Positions 17,895 through 27,132 are shown, counted from the first letter of the stretch. The stretch: DNA of 64,000 nucleotides from Candidatus Hydrogenedentota bacterium (GCA_018056705.1 JAGPFE010000005.1:1-64000); one strand, 5' to 3'. Numbers and translations are program-made. Notes: generated by a model not told the origin, from the sequence alone.

Positions 17895-18736
17895 CTGCCC
17901 CCTGGCCTGAGGTGCTGGTGCCCTATGCCTATCTCGCGCGGGCCGCGCTGGCGGGATTGTTTGGTGGAGGGCTCTGCGCGGTGGCGGGGGTGTACATCGT
18001 GACGATGCGGTTGTCATTCCTGGGCGTGTGCCTTTCCCATGGGGCCTTCGCGGGGGCGCTGTTCGGTTTGCTGGCGGGGATACATCCGGTCCCTGGGGCC
18101 ATCGCGTTCAGCCTGCTGACGGCCGCGGGGGTGGGGCCCCTGGCGGACCGGGGAGAAGTGGGACCGGATACGGCCATCGGGATTCTGTTCTCGCTGATGA
18201 TGGGGCTGGCTTTCCTGTTTCTTGGATTGCTACCCGCTCACCGGGAAGAAGCCCTGGGGCTCCTGTGGGGAAATATCCTGACGGTATCCGGCGCGGAGGT
18301 GGCCATGCTGGCGGGAACGACGCTGGGCATGCTGGCGGTAATCATCCTGTTCTTCAAGGAGATTCAGTCGGTGGCCTGTCACCGCGATGTGGCCCACGCA
18401 ACGGGGGTTCCGGACACGGTGGTGTTTTATGGCATCCTGTGCTTGCTGGGCGTGGTGATGTCGGTTACCCTGCCATCGATCGGGGGGCTACTGGTCTTCA
18501 GCCTGGTGATCAACCCGGCGGCGGCGGCTTTGCAGTGGTGTCGCCGTTTCCGGACGGCCCTGCTGGTGGCGGCGATCCTGGGCGTAGGCTGCTGCTGGGT
18601 GGGGCTGGCGATCTCATGGTGGTTTTCCCTGCCCGCGGGCGCGACCATCGTCCTGGTGTCGACAGTCGTGTTCGCGGTGAGCCTGGTGCTGTCTCCCAGG
18701 AGAAGGAACACGCGATGGACTGTTCCGGCCACGTGA
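17891..18736 (+). CDS. Metal ABC transporter permease (ZnuB/MntB-like)
   Basis: A 281-residue inner-membrane protein with about eight hydrophobic segments. It shows the ABC-3 family pattern (MRLSFLGVCLSHGAFAGALF near the N-terminus, LGLLWGNILTVS, LPSIGGLLVFSLVINPAAAA). It forms the channel for the metal importer. It overlaps the ATPase gene by 4 nt and the methyltransferase gene by 22 nt, indicating one tightly coupled operon. Confidence 0.92.
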   Translation: MTAPWPEVLVPYAYLARAALAGLFGGGLCAVAGVYIVTMRLSFLGVCLSHGAFAGALFGLLAGIHPVPGAIAFSLLTAAGVGPLADRGEVGPDTAIGILFSLMMGLAFLFLGLLPAHREEALGLLWGNILTVSGAEVAMLAGTTLGMLAVIILFFKEIQSVACHRDVAHATGVPDTVVFYGILCLLGVVMSVTLPSIGGLLVFSLVINPAAAALQWCRRFRTALLVAAILGVGCCWVGLAISWWFSLPAGATIVLVSTVVFAVSLVLSPRRRNTRWTVPAT

Positions 18737-19329
18737 ACCCGATGGAGACCCGGCGGGCGGTCCGACGTTTTTTCGATGACCTGGCCTGTCGCTGGGACGC
18801 GATCATCGACCCGGACCACGGACGGCGGCTGGCCGGCCTGCTGGCGGGCATCGAGTGGTCTGCGCCCGTACTGGACGTGGGCGCGGGTACCGGTATCCTG
18901 TGGGAAGTGCTGGGTGGCGCGGGCGTGGCACTCGGGGCGATCGTGGCGATAGACATTTCGCCCCGCATGCTGGCTTCACCTCGAAGTGATCCTCCCAGGC
19001 GGGTGGCCGCCGATGTCCACCAGTTACCGTTTCCGGACGGTTGGTTCGGGTCCGTCGCGTGTAACAGTTGCCTGCCCCATTTCGACCAGTTGGACCGGGC
19101 CCTGGACGAGTTGACCCGGGTGTTGCGGCCGGGGGGCATGTTCGTGGCCTGTCACAGCGAGCCGCGGGAAGTGATCAATCGCCACCACCGGCAGACGGGC
19201 GGCGTGGTAGGTGGCCATGAACTGCCTGGTCCGGAATCCCTGGGCGCGCGCCTGTCCGCGCGGGGTCTGACGCCGGAGATCCAGTCCGACAGTCCGCGGG
19301 GTTACCTCGTGACGGCCCGGAAGCGATAG
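18715..19329 (+). CDS. Class I SAM-dependent methyltransferase
   Basis: A 204-residue protein with the SAM-binding motif VLDVGAGTGILWEVL, motif II AIDISPRML, motif III DVHQLPFPDGWFGSVACNSC and LRPGGMFVACHS. The substrate is unknown. The start lies inside the permease gene behind a strong AGGAGAAGG site, so it belongs to the metal-importer operon. A methyltransferase here suggests modification of a metal-binding small molecule or metalloid detoxification, but that is inference. Confidence 0.85.
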   Translation: MDCSGHVNPMETRRAVRRFFDDLACRWDAIIDPDHGRRLAGLLAGIEWSAPVLDVGAGTGILWEVLGGAGVALGAIVAIDISPRMLASPRSDPPRRVAADVHQLPFPDGWFGSVACNSCLPHFDQLDRALDELTRVLRPGGMFVACHSEPREVINRHHRQTGGVVGGHELPGPESLGARLSARGLTPEIQSDSPRGYLVTARKR

Positions 19330-19331
19330 CG

Positions 19332-21242
19332 CTACAACCGGGGATTGTTACCTTCGCGGTGCCGCAGCGCGTCCCGGATCCGGCCTCCCGCCGCGTCCAC
19401 CATCGAGGCGGCGTCGGCGGGATTTTCCATGTTCCGCTCGAGCATCACGATAGCGACCGGTACGTTCCATCCGGCGGATTCCAGGGTCTGCCGGGCAAGT
19501 TGATACGGGACGCCGCAGAGTTCCGCGACGATCCGCACGGCGCGGTCCCGGAGTTTTTCGTTGGACGGTCTCACGCGTACCATGCGGCCATGGTACACGT
19601 ATCCCGCGAGGGTCATGGCCCCGGTGGACACGATATTGAGAGCCATTTTGGCCGCGGTGCCCGCTTTCAGGCGCGTGGAACCGGGCAGCGCTTCCGGCCC
19701 CGTGTCAAAGGAAATGACCAGGTCCGCCACGATCGCGGGGTGAGGATTGGAAGTCAGCAGGGCGGTGAACAGTCCCAGCGCGCGCGCCTGGTCCAGGACG
19801 CCCCGCACGTAAGGCGTGTTTCCCGAAGCGGCCACGCCGATCACCACGTCTCCGTCAACGGGATCGAGGGCGCTGAGGTCCGTCGCGCCCGCGGCGGCAT
19901 CATCCTCAGCGTTCTCCACGCTCCGGGTAAAGGCCTGTTCGCCACCCGCCATGAGCGTGACGACCTGTTGGGGAGACACGCCGAAGGTTGGTGGGCACTC
20001 CGCCGCGTCTAGGGCAGCCAGGCGTCCACTGGTGCCTGCCCCGGCGTAGATGATCCGGTGTCCAGCGCGAATGGCCTTGGCCGCCTGCTCGACCAGCCTC
20101 GCGAGGGCGCCTTCCTGCCGCCCGACGGCAGGAGCCACCGCGTGATCCAGGCGGTTCATGCGCCGGACCAGTTCCAGGGGTGTCAGTTCATCGAGCGGGG
20201 TTTCTTCGCGCGGTTGTTCGGTAGGCGGCAGGGAGGAAGAACGCGTCACGGGATCAGAAATGTCCATCCCCATGGATGTTTCATCCAGCACGACCGCCCA
20301 GGGTGTTTCTTTCTCCATCTGCCGCATGGCTTCGAACACCGCCCGGTGACCCGTGAGAGGACAGGGCATGAACTGCGCGTCGAGATACTGTTGAACGTTC
20401 TCGCGGAAGGCCTCAAGAAACAGGGAGGATCGGACGAATACCCCCCCGTGGGTAAAGCAGCGGACCCCATCGTTCAGCCCAAGTTTTTCCGCGCAGGACA
20501 CGGTAAGAGCGGCCAGGCGGCGCGCCTGGTCTTCCACGATACCCCGGGCGACAAAATCACCGGCATGGGCGCATTCCGTGACAATCGGCGCGAGAGAGGC
20601 GACGGTCCGTTTATCCGCCACCGCGGCCCATTCCACGAGTTCATCCACCCACCGGGCGCCAAGGGTTTCCAGTAGACGTTCGCTGAGGAGGGTTTCCGGG
20701 CCAGTGCCGTCCTGCCATGCGCAGGCGGCCCGCAAGGCCTCAACGGCCAGCCGCCACGCGCTGCCTTCATCGCCGAGGAGGGGACCCCTCCCCCCCGCGC
20801 GAAGAACCTTTCCCCACCGGTTACGGGCCAGCACGGCCGAACCGGTTCCCGCGATCGCCAGCATGCCGTCTCCCGCGCCGCACGCGGCCATCAGCAGGGG
20901 ATGCAGGTCCGTCGTGGCCGCGACAGAGAGGGCGGACAAGGCTTCCCGCAACGCCCGGGCTGTCAGCGTCCGCTGTCGCTGGGTGGCCAGGCCGGCGATC
21001 CCGGCCAATATCCGTAAGGGGCGGTTTCCCGCATCCAGTGCTGACACGGCCTGGATCGCCGCGTCCACGGGCGCGCCCGGTCCATAGGCCGCGGGATTGG
21101 CCGGGGGGCCGTCCCATTCGCCGGCCAGGGTACCCTCAGGAGAATAAAGTCCGAACCGGGATCCCGTGCTCCCGCCTTCCATGGCCAGGGTCCAGAGATC
21201 CATAGCGCCGGGATTCGCGCGATCAGTGGGAGCTGTCACGGT
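19332..21242 (-). CDS. BadF-type amino-sugar kinase fused to N-acetylmuramic acid 6-phosphate etherase (MurQ)
   Basis: A two-domain fusion of about 636 residues. The N-terminal BadF/BadG/BcrA-type kinase (about 14-320) has an ATP loop MEGGSTGSRFG, in which the usual Asp of DGGGT is Glu, plus AIAGTGSAV, LGDEGSAWRL and HGGVFVRS. The C-terminal MurQ domain (about 345-630) has YAGAGTSGRLAALDAAECPP and SVENAEDD. In the known MurK/MurQ pathway the kinase phosphorylates MurNAc or GlcNAc, and MurQ splits MurNAc-6-P into GlcNAc-6-P and lactate, so this one chain could do both recycling steps in the cytoplasm. GTG 21242 has AAAGGAA; ATG 21203 is the alternative and removes 13 residues. Confidence 0.92.
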   Translation of the reverse strand, partial: TVTAPTDRANPGAMDLWTLAMEGGSTGSRFGLYSPEGTLAGEWDGPPANPAAYGPGAPVDAAIQAVSALDAGNRPLRILAGIAGLATQRQRTLTARALREALSALSVAATTDLHPLLMAACGAGDGMLAIAGTGSAVLARNRWGKVLRAGGRGPLLGDEGSAWRLAVEALRAACAWQDGTGPETLLSERLLETLGARWVDELVEWAAVADKRTVASLAPIVTECAHAGDFVARGIVEDQARRLAALTVSCAEKLGLNDGVRCFTHGGVFVRSSLFLEAFRENVQQYLDAQFMPCPLTGHRAVFEAMRQMEKETPWAVVLDETSMGMDISDPVTRSSSLPPTEQPREETPLDELTPLELVRRMNRLDHAVAPAVGRQEGALARLVEQAAKAIRAGHRIIYAGAGTSGRLAALDAAECPPTFGVSPQQVVTLMAGGEQAFTRSVENAEDDAAAGATDLSALDPVDGDVVIGVAASGNTPYVRGVLDQARALGLFTALLTSNPHPAIVADLVISFDTGPEALPGSTRLKAGTAAKMALNIVSTGAMTLAGYVYHGRMVRVRPSNEKLRDRAVRIVAELCGVPYQLARQTLESAGWNVPVAIVMLERNMENPADAASMVDAAGGRIRDALRHREGNNPRL

Positions 21243-22266
21243 GGGGTTCCTTTTTGCGTGTTTCGTGAAACGCGCGCCGGCATGCCGCGACCCAGCCGAA
21301 GGTTTCGGGATAGGGTGTCCGCGATCCATCGGCGGTATCCAGCAGGACCAGGCCCGCCGCGCTTGGGCCGGGGGTGTTCCCGTTCGCGGGAACCAGGAAA
21401 GGGTCCCAGCAGTATCCCAGGAGGTTTTCGACCTGGGCGGTTTCCCCGGCGAAGGCTCCCAGGCAGGCGCAATGGGCCATGGCTTGCGGCCATGCCGCGT
21501 CCAGGGGGCCCGGGTGGCGGTCCACCACGAGTATCGGACGACGCAGGGCTGCCACCATGCTCAGCCCTTCGGCGAAATATGCCGTGTCCCGCGCGTCCGG
21601 CGGCTGGATCCGCCACACCCGCCTCCAGCGGGCGAAGGGCCGGAACGGGGAAAACCGCAGCGTTACCAATCCCTGCCAGGCCATGACGATAAAATCCAGG
21701 TGTGCCGGATCGGGAACCTGGGCCAGCGTTTCCGCGGTAACCGCGCGGGCCACGCGGGTATCCCACGGGCTGTCGGGATCGTCGGGAACAGCCACGATGC
21801 AGGAAAGCCACAGGCCAATCTTGCCGGAGGGAAGGGTTTCCCGTGTCCGGTCCACCAGGGCGTCCAGGGCCCGGAAAGCCGGGTGAGCCGTTCCTCCAGG
21901 CAGATCAAGGATCCATCGCGGGCCGATGTCTTCCAGGATACGCGCCCCGCCGATAAGTTTTTCGGAAAGCCCGCCTGGTGGAAAGTCCGGGGGAATCCTG
22001 ACCTTCACATAGAGGTCGAGCCTGGACCGATGCCCGCTGGCCGATCGAGCGAACGATTCCAGGGAGGACATGTCCGCGAAGTCCATCTCCACGACCAGGG
22101 ACTGGAAACCCAGGCCGATGGCAAGATCCAGGTCTTCCGGCCGAAAAACGGCTTCGGTGGGGGTCTTTTCTGGCGCTCCCAGGAGACACGCGCCGATGGC
22201 GAAAGGGTCGACATCGGGCGCGGTGTCACGGGGAAGGGCGCTGTCGGGTTTCCGTTTTCTGCTCAT
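21223..22266 (-). CDS. Hypothetical protein
   Basis: About 347 residues, not recognised. Alternating hydrophobic and acidic segments (LDLAIGLGFQSLVVEMDFAD, RWILDLPGG, IGLWLSCIVAVPDD, HLDFIVMAWQG, RPILVVDRHPG) look like strands of an alpha/beta barrel, perhaps glycosidase-like, but no catalytic motif is clear. There is no signal peptide. It overlaps the kinase-MurQ fusion by 20 nt (using GTG 21242) and follows the secreted protease gene, so a peptidoglycan or sugar role is possible by context only. The start is unsure, as no clear ribosome binding site is visible; a TTG at 22329 also opens the frame. Confidence 0.7.
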   Translation of the reverse strand: MSRKRKPDSALPRDTAPDVDPFAIGACLLGAPEKTPTEAVFRPEDLDLAIGLGFQSLVVEMDFADMSSLESFARSASGHRSRLDLYVKVRIPPDFPPGGLSEKLIGGARILEDIGPRWILDLPGGTAHPAFRALDALVDRTRETLPSGKIGLWLSCIVAVPDDPDSPWDTRVARAVTAETLAQVPDPAHLDFIVMAWQGLVTLRFSPFRPFARWRRVWRIQPPDARDTAYFAEGLSMVAALRRPILVVDRHPGPLDAAWPQAMAHCACLGAFAGETAQVENLLGYCWDPFLVPANGNTPGPSAAGLVLLDTADGSRTPYPETFGWVAACRRAFHETRKKEPHRDSSH

Positions 22267-22345
22267 GCTCGCGCAAAATTCACGGCTGCCGGACCATACC
22301 GGCCCTGAACGGATTATGGGCGAGGGCAAGGTGGCCGCGCAAGCG

Positions 22346-23860
22346 TCAGGGAAGCCACCGGGCAGCCGCGCGGTAATACGCCCGGCTCAATGCCTGCCCG
22401 AAGCCAGTGGTTGACAGCGCGTCATCCCGGAATACGCGCAGCGCGTCGGTAATGGCACTGTCCTTGCCAAACCACCGCGCGATGAAGCACCAGGATTGTT
22501 TTTCACAAGGCTGGGAATCGGTCAGGTGACAGGCGATCACGGGGAAAAAGTCCCGGAAAGACGCGTAATTGTCCAGATTGTTTTCAGGTCTGCCGCAGGT
22601 GTGCGCCGTGCCGTTGCTCAGCATGCCGACCAGACGGAACCCGGCTTCGGGGAGAAACAGGCCGGAACCGGAAGAGCCGCCTTCCGTGATGCCCTCATCC
22701 CAGCGGACTTCGTTCTGTTTCACGTAGCGGTCCACGCAGAGCATATCCAGGCAGAGGGACACGTCGGTATCGATAATCGTGGCCACGCCGGTTTTCATCG
22801 GCGTGGTGGCGGGATAATGGAAACCCCGGACGGTCTGACCAACCTGGAGGGATCGGGTGTCCCACCCGGCCCAGGCCCGTCCATAAGGACCTACGGGTAC
22901 GTGGTCCAACAGCAGAAACTGGCCGTCTATCCGCTTGTCATAGGCCACGGACTTCTGCCCTGCACTACGGGGTAACTGGTTAGGCTCCGGGTCGGGAGCA
23001 TACGGATCGCACGCCCCGGTGCGGTAATCCCAGATCACCTCCATGTCCTCGATCCGAAGTCCCGGGGAATCGAAACAATGATGGGCGGAAACCAGGCGGG
23101 GCGCGAAGTCCGGTTCTCCGGCCCTGTTCAGCAGGGTTCCGGAACATTGGGCCCAGTCACCACCGGGCAGGGGAATGATCAGCATGGCTTCGGCGGTGGA
23201 AACCTCGCGGCCTGCGTCGCCTGTTTCGCAGTCAACGGGGATAGGGCAGAGGTTGAAGGATTTCTCCGCGAATTGGTAGAAACAGGCCACTTTTTCAACG
23301 CGCGCTGGGGGCAGGTCTCCGGGAGATTCCAGGATGAGCAAGGCGTACTCCCCCCAGACCGTGTTGAGCCAGTTGCCGTCGGGCATGGCATCCTGCCGGG
23401 TCCATGGCCCAAATACCCGGTGTCCAGCGGCATCGGCAAGGAACACCCGGTCTCCTGGCCCCAGGCCATTGAGGTCGACCAGCAGGCGAATGGCGCGGGC
23501 GGACCGGGCACCTGCCGCCATAAGCCACCGGTTCGCGCCGCTGTCGCTTTTCAGGGAAACCTTGTGGGCCAGCTGGGCGGCGTCCCATCCCGCGTTCACG
23601 TTGTACCCGATCCGCGCGGGTAATACCTGTTTGCTGGGCACCAGGCTCTTGTTGGCCGTGTCCGAAGGCTCGGCCAGCGTGGGGGAGGGCGCTTCGGCCA
23701 GCATGGCCTGGAGTTCCGCGGCGGGAATGGGCCAGTCCAGCCATGTCAGGTCGCCCTTGGCCGGCGGAATGTACACGTAATCCGCGAAGAAATCTTCACC
23801 CACCGCGTACCCCCCGACCAGGAGGGCGCACCAAATGAGCGCTGTCTGGATTTTCAACAT
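22346..23860 (-). CDS. Secreted trypsin-fold serine protease (lysyl endopeptidase-like)
   Basis: A 504-residue exported protein with a signal peptide (LIWCALLVGGYAVG) and a long pro/N-terminal domain (about 25-215). The S1 protease domain that follows contains His261 (SAHHCF), Asp312 (DGQFLLLDHVP) and Ser397 (TEGGSSGSGLF), in the pattern of Achromobacter-type lysyl endopeptidases. Many cysteines suggest disulfides outside the cytoplasm. The region after the active site (about 430-504) is extra. Whether it cleaves after Lys cannot be read from the sequence. An AAAGGAAG site precedes the ATG. Confidence 0.88.
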   Translation of the reverse strand: MLKIQTALIWCALLVGGYAVGEDFFADYVYIPPAKGDLTWLDWPIPAAELQAMLAEAPSPTLAEPSDTANKSLVPSKQVLPARIGYNVNAGWDAAQLAHKVSLKSDSGANRWLMAAGARSARAIRLLVDLNGLGPGDRVFLADAAGHRVFGPWTRQDAMPDGNWLNTVWGEYALLILESPGDLPPARVEKVACFYQFAEKSFNLCPIPVDCETGDAGREVSTAEAMLIIPLPGGDWAQCSGTLLNRAGEPDFAPRLVSAHHCFDSPGLRIEDMEVIWDYRTGACDPYAPDPEPNQLPRSAGQKSVAYDKRIDGQFLLLDHVPVGPYGRAWAGWDTRSLQVGQTVRGFHYPATTPMKTGVATIIDTDVSLCLDMLCVDRYVKQNEVRWDEGITEGGSSGSGLFLPEAGFRLVGMLSNGTAHTCGRPENNLDNYASFRDFFPVIACHLTDSQPCEKQSWCFIARWFGKDSAITDALRVFRDDALSTTGFGQALSRAYYRAAARWLP

Positions 23861-23959
23861 GGCGCGTGCTTCCTTTGGAGCCCCGAAAGGTTACTTTACC
23901 CCTATTATGACTTAATCGTTACGATGCGGGTCGAAACGAAATAGAAAAAAAGCCCTCGT

Positions 23960-24454
23960 TTACTCCGTATAACGTTTCAATCGCCCGCGGGCTTCCGCGA
24001 CCAGTCGGTCACAGCGTTCATTATCGGGTATGCCAGTGTGCCCGCGGATCCATCGCCATTCGATCTGGTGCTTCGATGTGAGCCGATCCAGTTCCTGCCA
24101 GAGATCCACGTTTTTCAGGTTTCCACCTGGCCGGGTCCATCCCCGGCGTTTCCACGCGGGCAGCCATTCCGTCACCCCTTTTTTGAGGTATTCAGAGTCG
24201 GTGTGAAGGATGACCCGGCAGGGACGTTTCAGGGCGCGCAGGGCTTCGATGGCAGCGCGCAGTTCCATGCGGTTGTTCGTGGTTTCCGGTTCCGCGCCTG
24301 ATAGTTCTTTCACGCGATCCCCGTAGCGGAGCACGGCGGCCCATCCGCCTGGTCCGGGGTTTGGGGCGCATCCGCCGTCGGTGTGGATGATCACCGGCGT
24401 TTCGCCCGGCCTGGCCTCCATGCGGGCGGTATGTTCCTGTTCACGGGCAGGCAT
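23960..24454 (-). CDS. rnhA: Ribonuclease HI
   Basis: A 164-residue RNase H that cuts the RNA strand of RNA-DNA hybrids. The active-site set Asp26 (HTDGGCAPNPGPGG), Glu64 (NNRMELRAAIEAL), Asp86 (HTDSEYL), His139 and Asp149 is complete. ATG 24454 has GGAAG at 5 nt and overlaps the ankyrin gene by 14 nt. An ATG at 24421 is the shorter alternative. A minus-strand T run (23946-23952) just past the stop may aid termination, but no strong hairpin was found. Confidence 0.95.
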   Translation of the reverse strand: MPAREQEHTARMEARPGETPVIIHTDGGCAPNPGPGGWAAVLRYGDRVKELSGAEPETTNNRMELRAAIEALRALKRPCRVILHTDSEYLKKGVTEWLPAWKRRGWTRPGGNLKNVDLWQELDRLTSKHQIEWRWIRGHTGIPDNERCDRLVAEARGRLKRYTE

Positions 24455-24995
24455 GGGCTTCCAGCGCGGCAACGGTTTCGGCGTGCCGGCGTTCCCGGGC
24501 AAGGTCCACGGGCAGGCGTCCCGCGCTATTGCGGGCGCAGGGATCCGCGCCCTGGCGCGTCAGCCACAGGGCCATTTTCGTCCGTCCGAAGATGGCGGCC
24601 GTGTGTAAGGGGGTGTCCCCGAAGGAATCCCGGGCCTGGAGGTCCGCGCCCCGTTCCAGCAGGAGCGTCGCGGCCCGTCCCCGGCTGTACATGGCCGCGA
24701 CGTGCAGGGGGGTCATGCCCGTGATGTCCCGCGCGTCGATATTGGCCCCGGCGTCGAGCAGCAGCCGGATGGCCTCCACGTTATCCACGCCCGCGGCCGT
24801 GTGCAGGGCGGTTTTACGCAGGCGATCAACCTGGCGTACCGCTTCGGGATGTCGCTTGAGCAGGTCGCGCAGGGCGTCAACCTGCCCGCGGGTGACCAGG
24901 TCATGGGGACTGGGCTGACACCCGGCCAGCGCCAGCGTTGCGCCGACCAGCCATAGCGTTACCGCGGCCCCACGGAACCCGCGTCCGGGCATCAC
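24441..24995 (-). CDS. Ankyrin-repeat lipoprotein
   Basis: A 184-residue protein with a lipoprotein signal peptide (LWLVGATLALAGC) and about four ankyrin repeats, for example KTALHTAAGVDNVEAIRLLL, TPLHVAAMYSRGRAATLLLE and TPLHTAAIFGRTKMALWLTR. It is therefore an envelope-anchored protein-binding module. It starts within the stop of the ABC binding-protein gene (ATGA overlap) and ends inside rnhA, so it is translationally coupled to both. What it binds is unknown; a link to the sugar importer is suggested only by coupling. Confidence 0.85.
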   Translation of the reverse strand: MMPGRGFRGAAVTLWLVGATLALAGCQPSPHDLVTRGQVDALRDLLKRHPEAVRQVDRLRKTALHTAAGVDNVEAIRLLLDAGANIDARDITGMTPLHVAAMYSRGRAATLLLERGADLQARDSFGDTPLHTAAIFGRTKMALWLTRQGADPCARNSAGRLPVDLARERRHAETVAALEAHACP

Positions 24996-26095
24996 GGTTT
25001 CGTGCTGGCTCCATTGGTTGCCGGCGTTTCCGGCGCGGGGGCGGAGGGGTTCGAAGTGGCGGGTTCCGTCACGCCTTCCATGGGAATCACCTCTCCACCC
25101 CGGTCCACGTTCTCAGCCGTAAACAGCCGGGAGGGCAGCACCACTTTTTTGGGCAGGCCCTGTTCCCCCTTCAGAATCCGCAACGCGTACTCGATGGCTT
25201 CCTTGCCACCCGTCGGATATTCGAAGGTCGCGCTGAGAATGCCCTGTTTCACGTAAGCGATGCCTTCGTGGGGCAGGGCGTCGATCCCCACGAATTTCAT
25301 TTCCTTTTCGCGTCCCGCGGCTTTCGCGGCCAGGTAAGCGCCGTAGGCGCCGGGGTCATTGTGGGCGTACACGAGGTCGATTTTCGGGAAACGGGCCAGG
25401 GCCGATTCCATTTCCTTCTGCGCGTCGGGCTGCAGCCATTTCATGTCGGCCTGGAAGATGATTTCGATCTCGCTGCCTTCGATTCCTTTCATGAACCCAT
25501 CGTGCCGGTCGTGTCCAGGCACCGAGGTCTGCAGGCCCATCAGTTCCACGACCTTGCCCCGTCCCCCCAGGGTTTGTCGGATCCACCTTCCCGCGGCCTC
25601 GCCGATGGCCCGATTATCCGCGCCAATGAACATGGTGAAATCTTCGCCCAGCAGGGCGCGATCCAGCACGATCACGGGGATACCCTTGCGGTACGCCTCC
25701 GCCACGGGCCCCGTCAGGGGCGCGGCCTCCTTCGGGCTGATGATCAGCAGGTTGATCCCCTGGCTGATGAATTCCCGCACGTGGTTCTGCTGGATGGTCG
25801 TGTCGTTCTGGGCGTCCTTGAAAATCATCCGGATTTCGGGATGGGCCTTCGCGGCTTCTTCAAGATCCTTGTTCATCTGCACGCGCCACGGCTCGCCCAG
25901 GTTGCACTGGCTCATGCCGATGACCCACTTCGCGCCGGTTCCGGGTGCCGCGCCGGGGGCAGCGGTCTTGTCCGCCGTCGCGCCCGGCCCGGACGCGGAA
26001 GACGGCGAACCTCCCCCCGAGCAAGCCGCCAGGGTGATAATCGCCAGCATGCCCAGTCCCAGGATGTGCATCGTCCAGACGTTCTTCCTCAGCAT
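24992..26095 (-). CDS. Sugar ABC transporter substrate-binding lipoprotein (RbsB-like)
   Basis: A 367-residue protein of the periplasmic-binding-protein-like I group. The lipobox LAACSGGG and a low-complexity Ala/Gly/Pro linker are followed by the two-lobed sugar-binding domain (GMSQCNLGEPWRVQMN, INLLIISPKEAAPLT, VIVLDRAL, MFIGADNRAIGEAAG, VYAHNDPGAYGAYLA, VGIDALPHEG). It has a Pro/Ala/Thr-rich tail. Which sugar is bound is not clear. GGGAGC precedes ATG 26095. It is third in the operon, after the ATPase and permease. Confidence 0.9.
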   Translation of the reverse strand: MLRKNVWTMHILGLGMLAIITLAACSGGGSPSSASGPGATADKTAAPGAAPGTGAKWVIGMSQCNLGEPWRVQMNKDLEEAAKAHPEIRMIFKDAQNDTTIQQNHVREFISQGINLLIISPKEAAPLTGPVAEAYRKGIPVIVLDRALLGEDFTMFIGADNRAIGEAAGRWIRQTLGGRGKVVELMGLQTSVPGHDRHDGFMKGIEGSEIEIIFQADMKWLQPDAQKEMESALARFPKIDLVYAHNDPGAYGAYLAAKAAGREKEMKFVGIDALPHEGIAYVKQGILSATFEYPTGGKEAIEYALRILKGEQGLPKKVVLPSRLFTAENVDRGGEVIPMEGVTEPATSNPSAPAPETPATNGASTKP

Positions 26096-26121
26096 GATCC
26101 GTGCTCCCGCGTTAAAAACTG

Positions 26122-27132
26122 TCACCGCCTGCTGCGCTGGAACAGCACGGCCGACACGATAATCGCGCCCGTAAGCATCAGCCGGCCGGCCTCGCTGACC
26201 GCGTTGATGCTCAGGATCTTTTCAAGATACCCGATCGTCAGGGTACCCAGCAAGGTAAGAATCATTCCTCCCCGGCCGCCGGTCAGGCTGGTGCCGCCGA
26301 TCACCACGATGGCGATGGCCGTGAGCTCGTAGGATACCCCCGCTTCCGGGTCGCCCTGGGTTTCCTGGGCGGCCTGGCAGATCCCTGCCACCGCGGCGAA
26401 CAGCCCACTCATGGCGTAGGCGAACACCTTGGCCCGGTTCACCGGCACGCCCGACAGCCGGGCGGCAGTTTCGTTGCCGCCTATGGCGTACAGGTGACGT
26501 CCCACCCGGAGCCGTTCCAGCACGATCCAGGACACGACGAGGCACCCAAGGAAAACCAGGGTGACCACTGCCACGTTGTCCATCAGGATTTTCGCGTTCA
26601 GCAGATCAAAAAACTTCGGCAATGGGAGAAACTGGAACCCGGACTCGGTCTGCACGCCCTGGGCGATTTTCTGACCACCCGAGATGTATTTCGCGGCGCC
26701 CCGGGCGAACACCATCATGGCCAGCGTGGCGATGAAGGGCTGCATCCGGAACCGCGCGATGAGGCCTCCCGATACCGCGCCCCCGGCCGCGCCCATCAGC
26801 AGGCACAAGGGCACCGCGACCAGGGGATGCCACTGCCAGTGAATCATCATCAGGGCCGAAACCACCGCCGTCAATCCCAGGATACTGCCCACCGCGAGGT
26901 CGATGCCGCCGCTGATGATGACCAGCGTCATGCCGCAAGCCAGGATGCCGAAGCGCGAGATGTGTCGGAGCATATCGCGGTGGGTGTCCCAACGGAAGAA
27001 CGCGCCATCCGCGTTGAACACGGCACCCACCAGGAGAATCAGCACGAGCGCGAGCAGCGCACGCGCGGCGGGGCGGGCCAGCAGCCGGGCCAGGAGATTG
27101 TCGCGAAGGCTTTTATCCGTGCTGTCACTCAT
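26122..27132 (-). CDS. Sugar ABC transporter permease (RbsC-like)
   Basis: A 336-residue inner-membrane permease of the BPD_transp_2 family with about nine hydrophobic helices. Family motifs are LVIISGGIDLAVGSILGL, LERLRVGRHLYAIGGNETAARLSGV and GGTSLTGGRGG. It pairs with the RbsA-like ATPase, which it overlaps by 4 nt (ATGA). A long in-frame extension upstream lies inside the ATPase gene and is not used. Confidence 0.93.
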   Translation of the reverse strand: MSDSTDKSLRDNLLARLLARPAARALLALVLILLVGAVFNADGAFFRWDTHRDMLRHISRFGILACGMTLVIISGGIDLAVGSILGLTAVVSALMMIHWQWHPLVAVPLCLLMGAAGGAVSGGLIARFRMQPFIATLAMMVFARGAAKYISGGQKIAQGVQTESGFQFLPLPKFFDLLNAKILMDNVAVVTLVFLGCLVVSWIVLERLRVGRHLYAIGGNETAARLSGVPVNRAKVFAYAMSGLFAAVAGICQAAQETQGDPEAGVSYELTAIAIVVIGGTSLTGGRGGMILTLLGTLTIGYLEKILSINAVSEAGRLMLTGAIIVSAVLFQRSRR

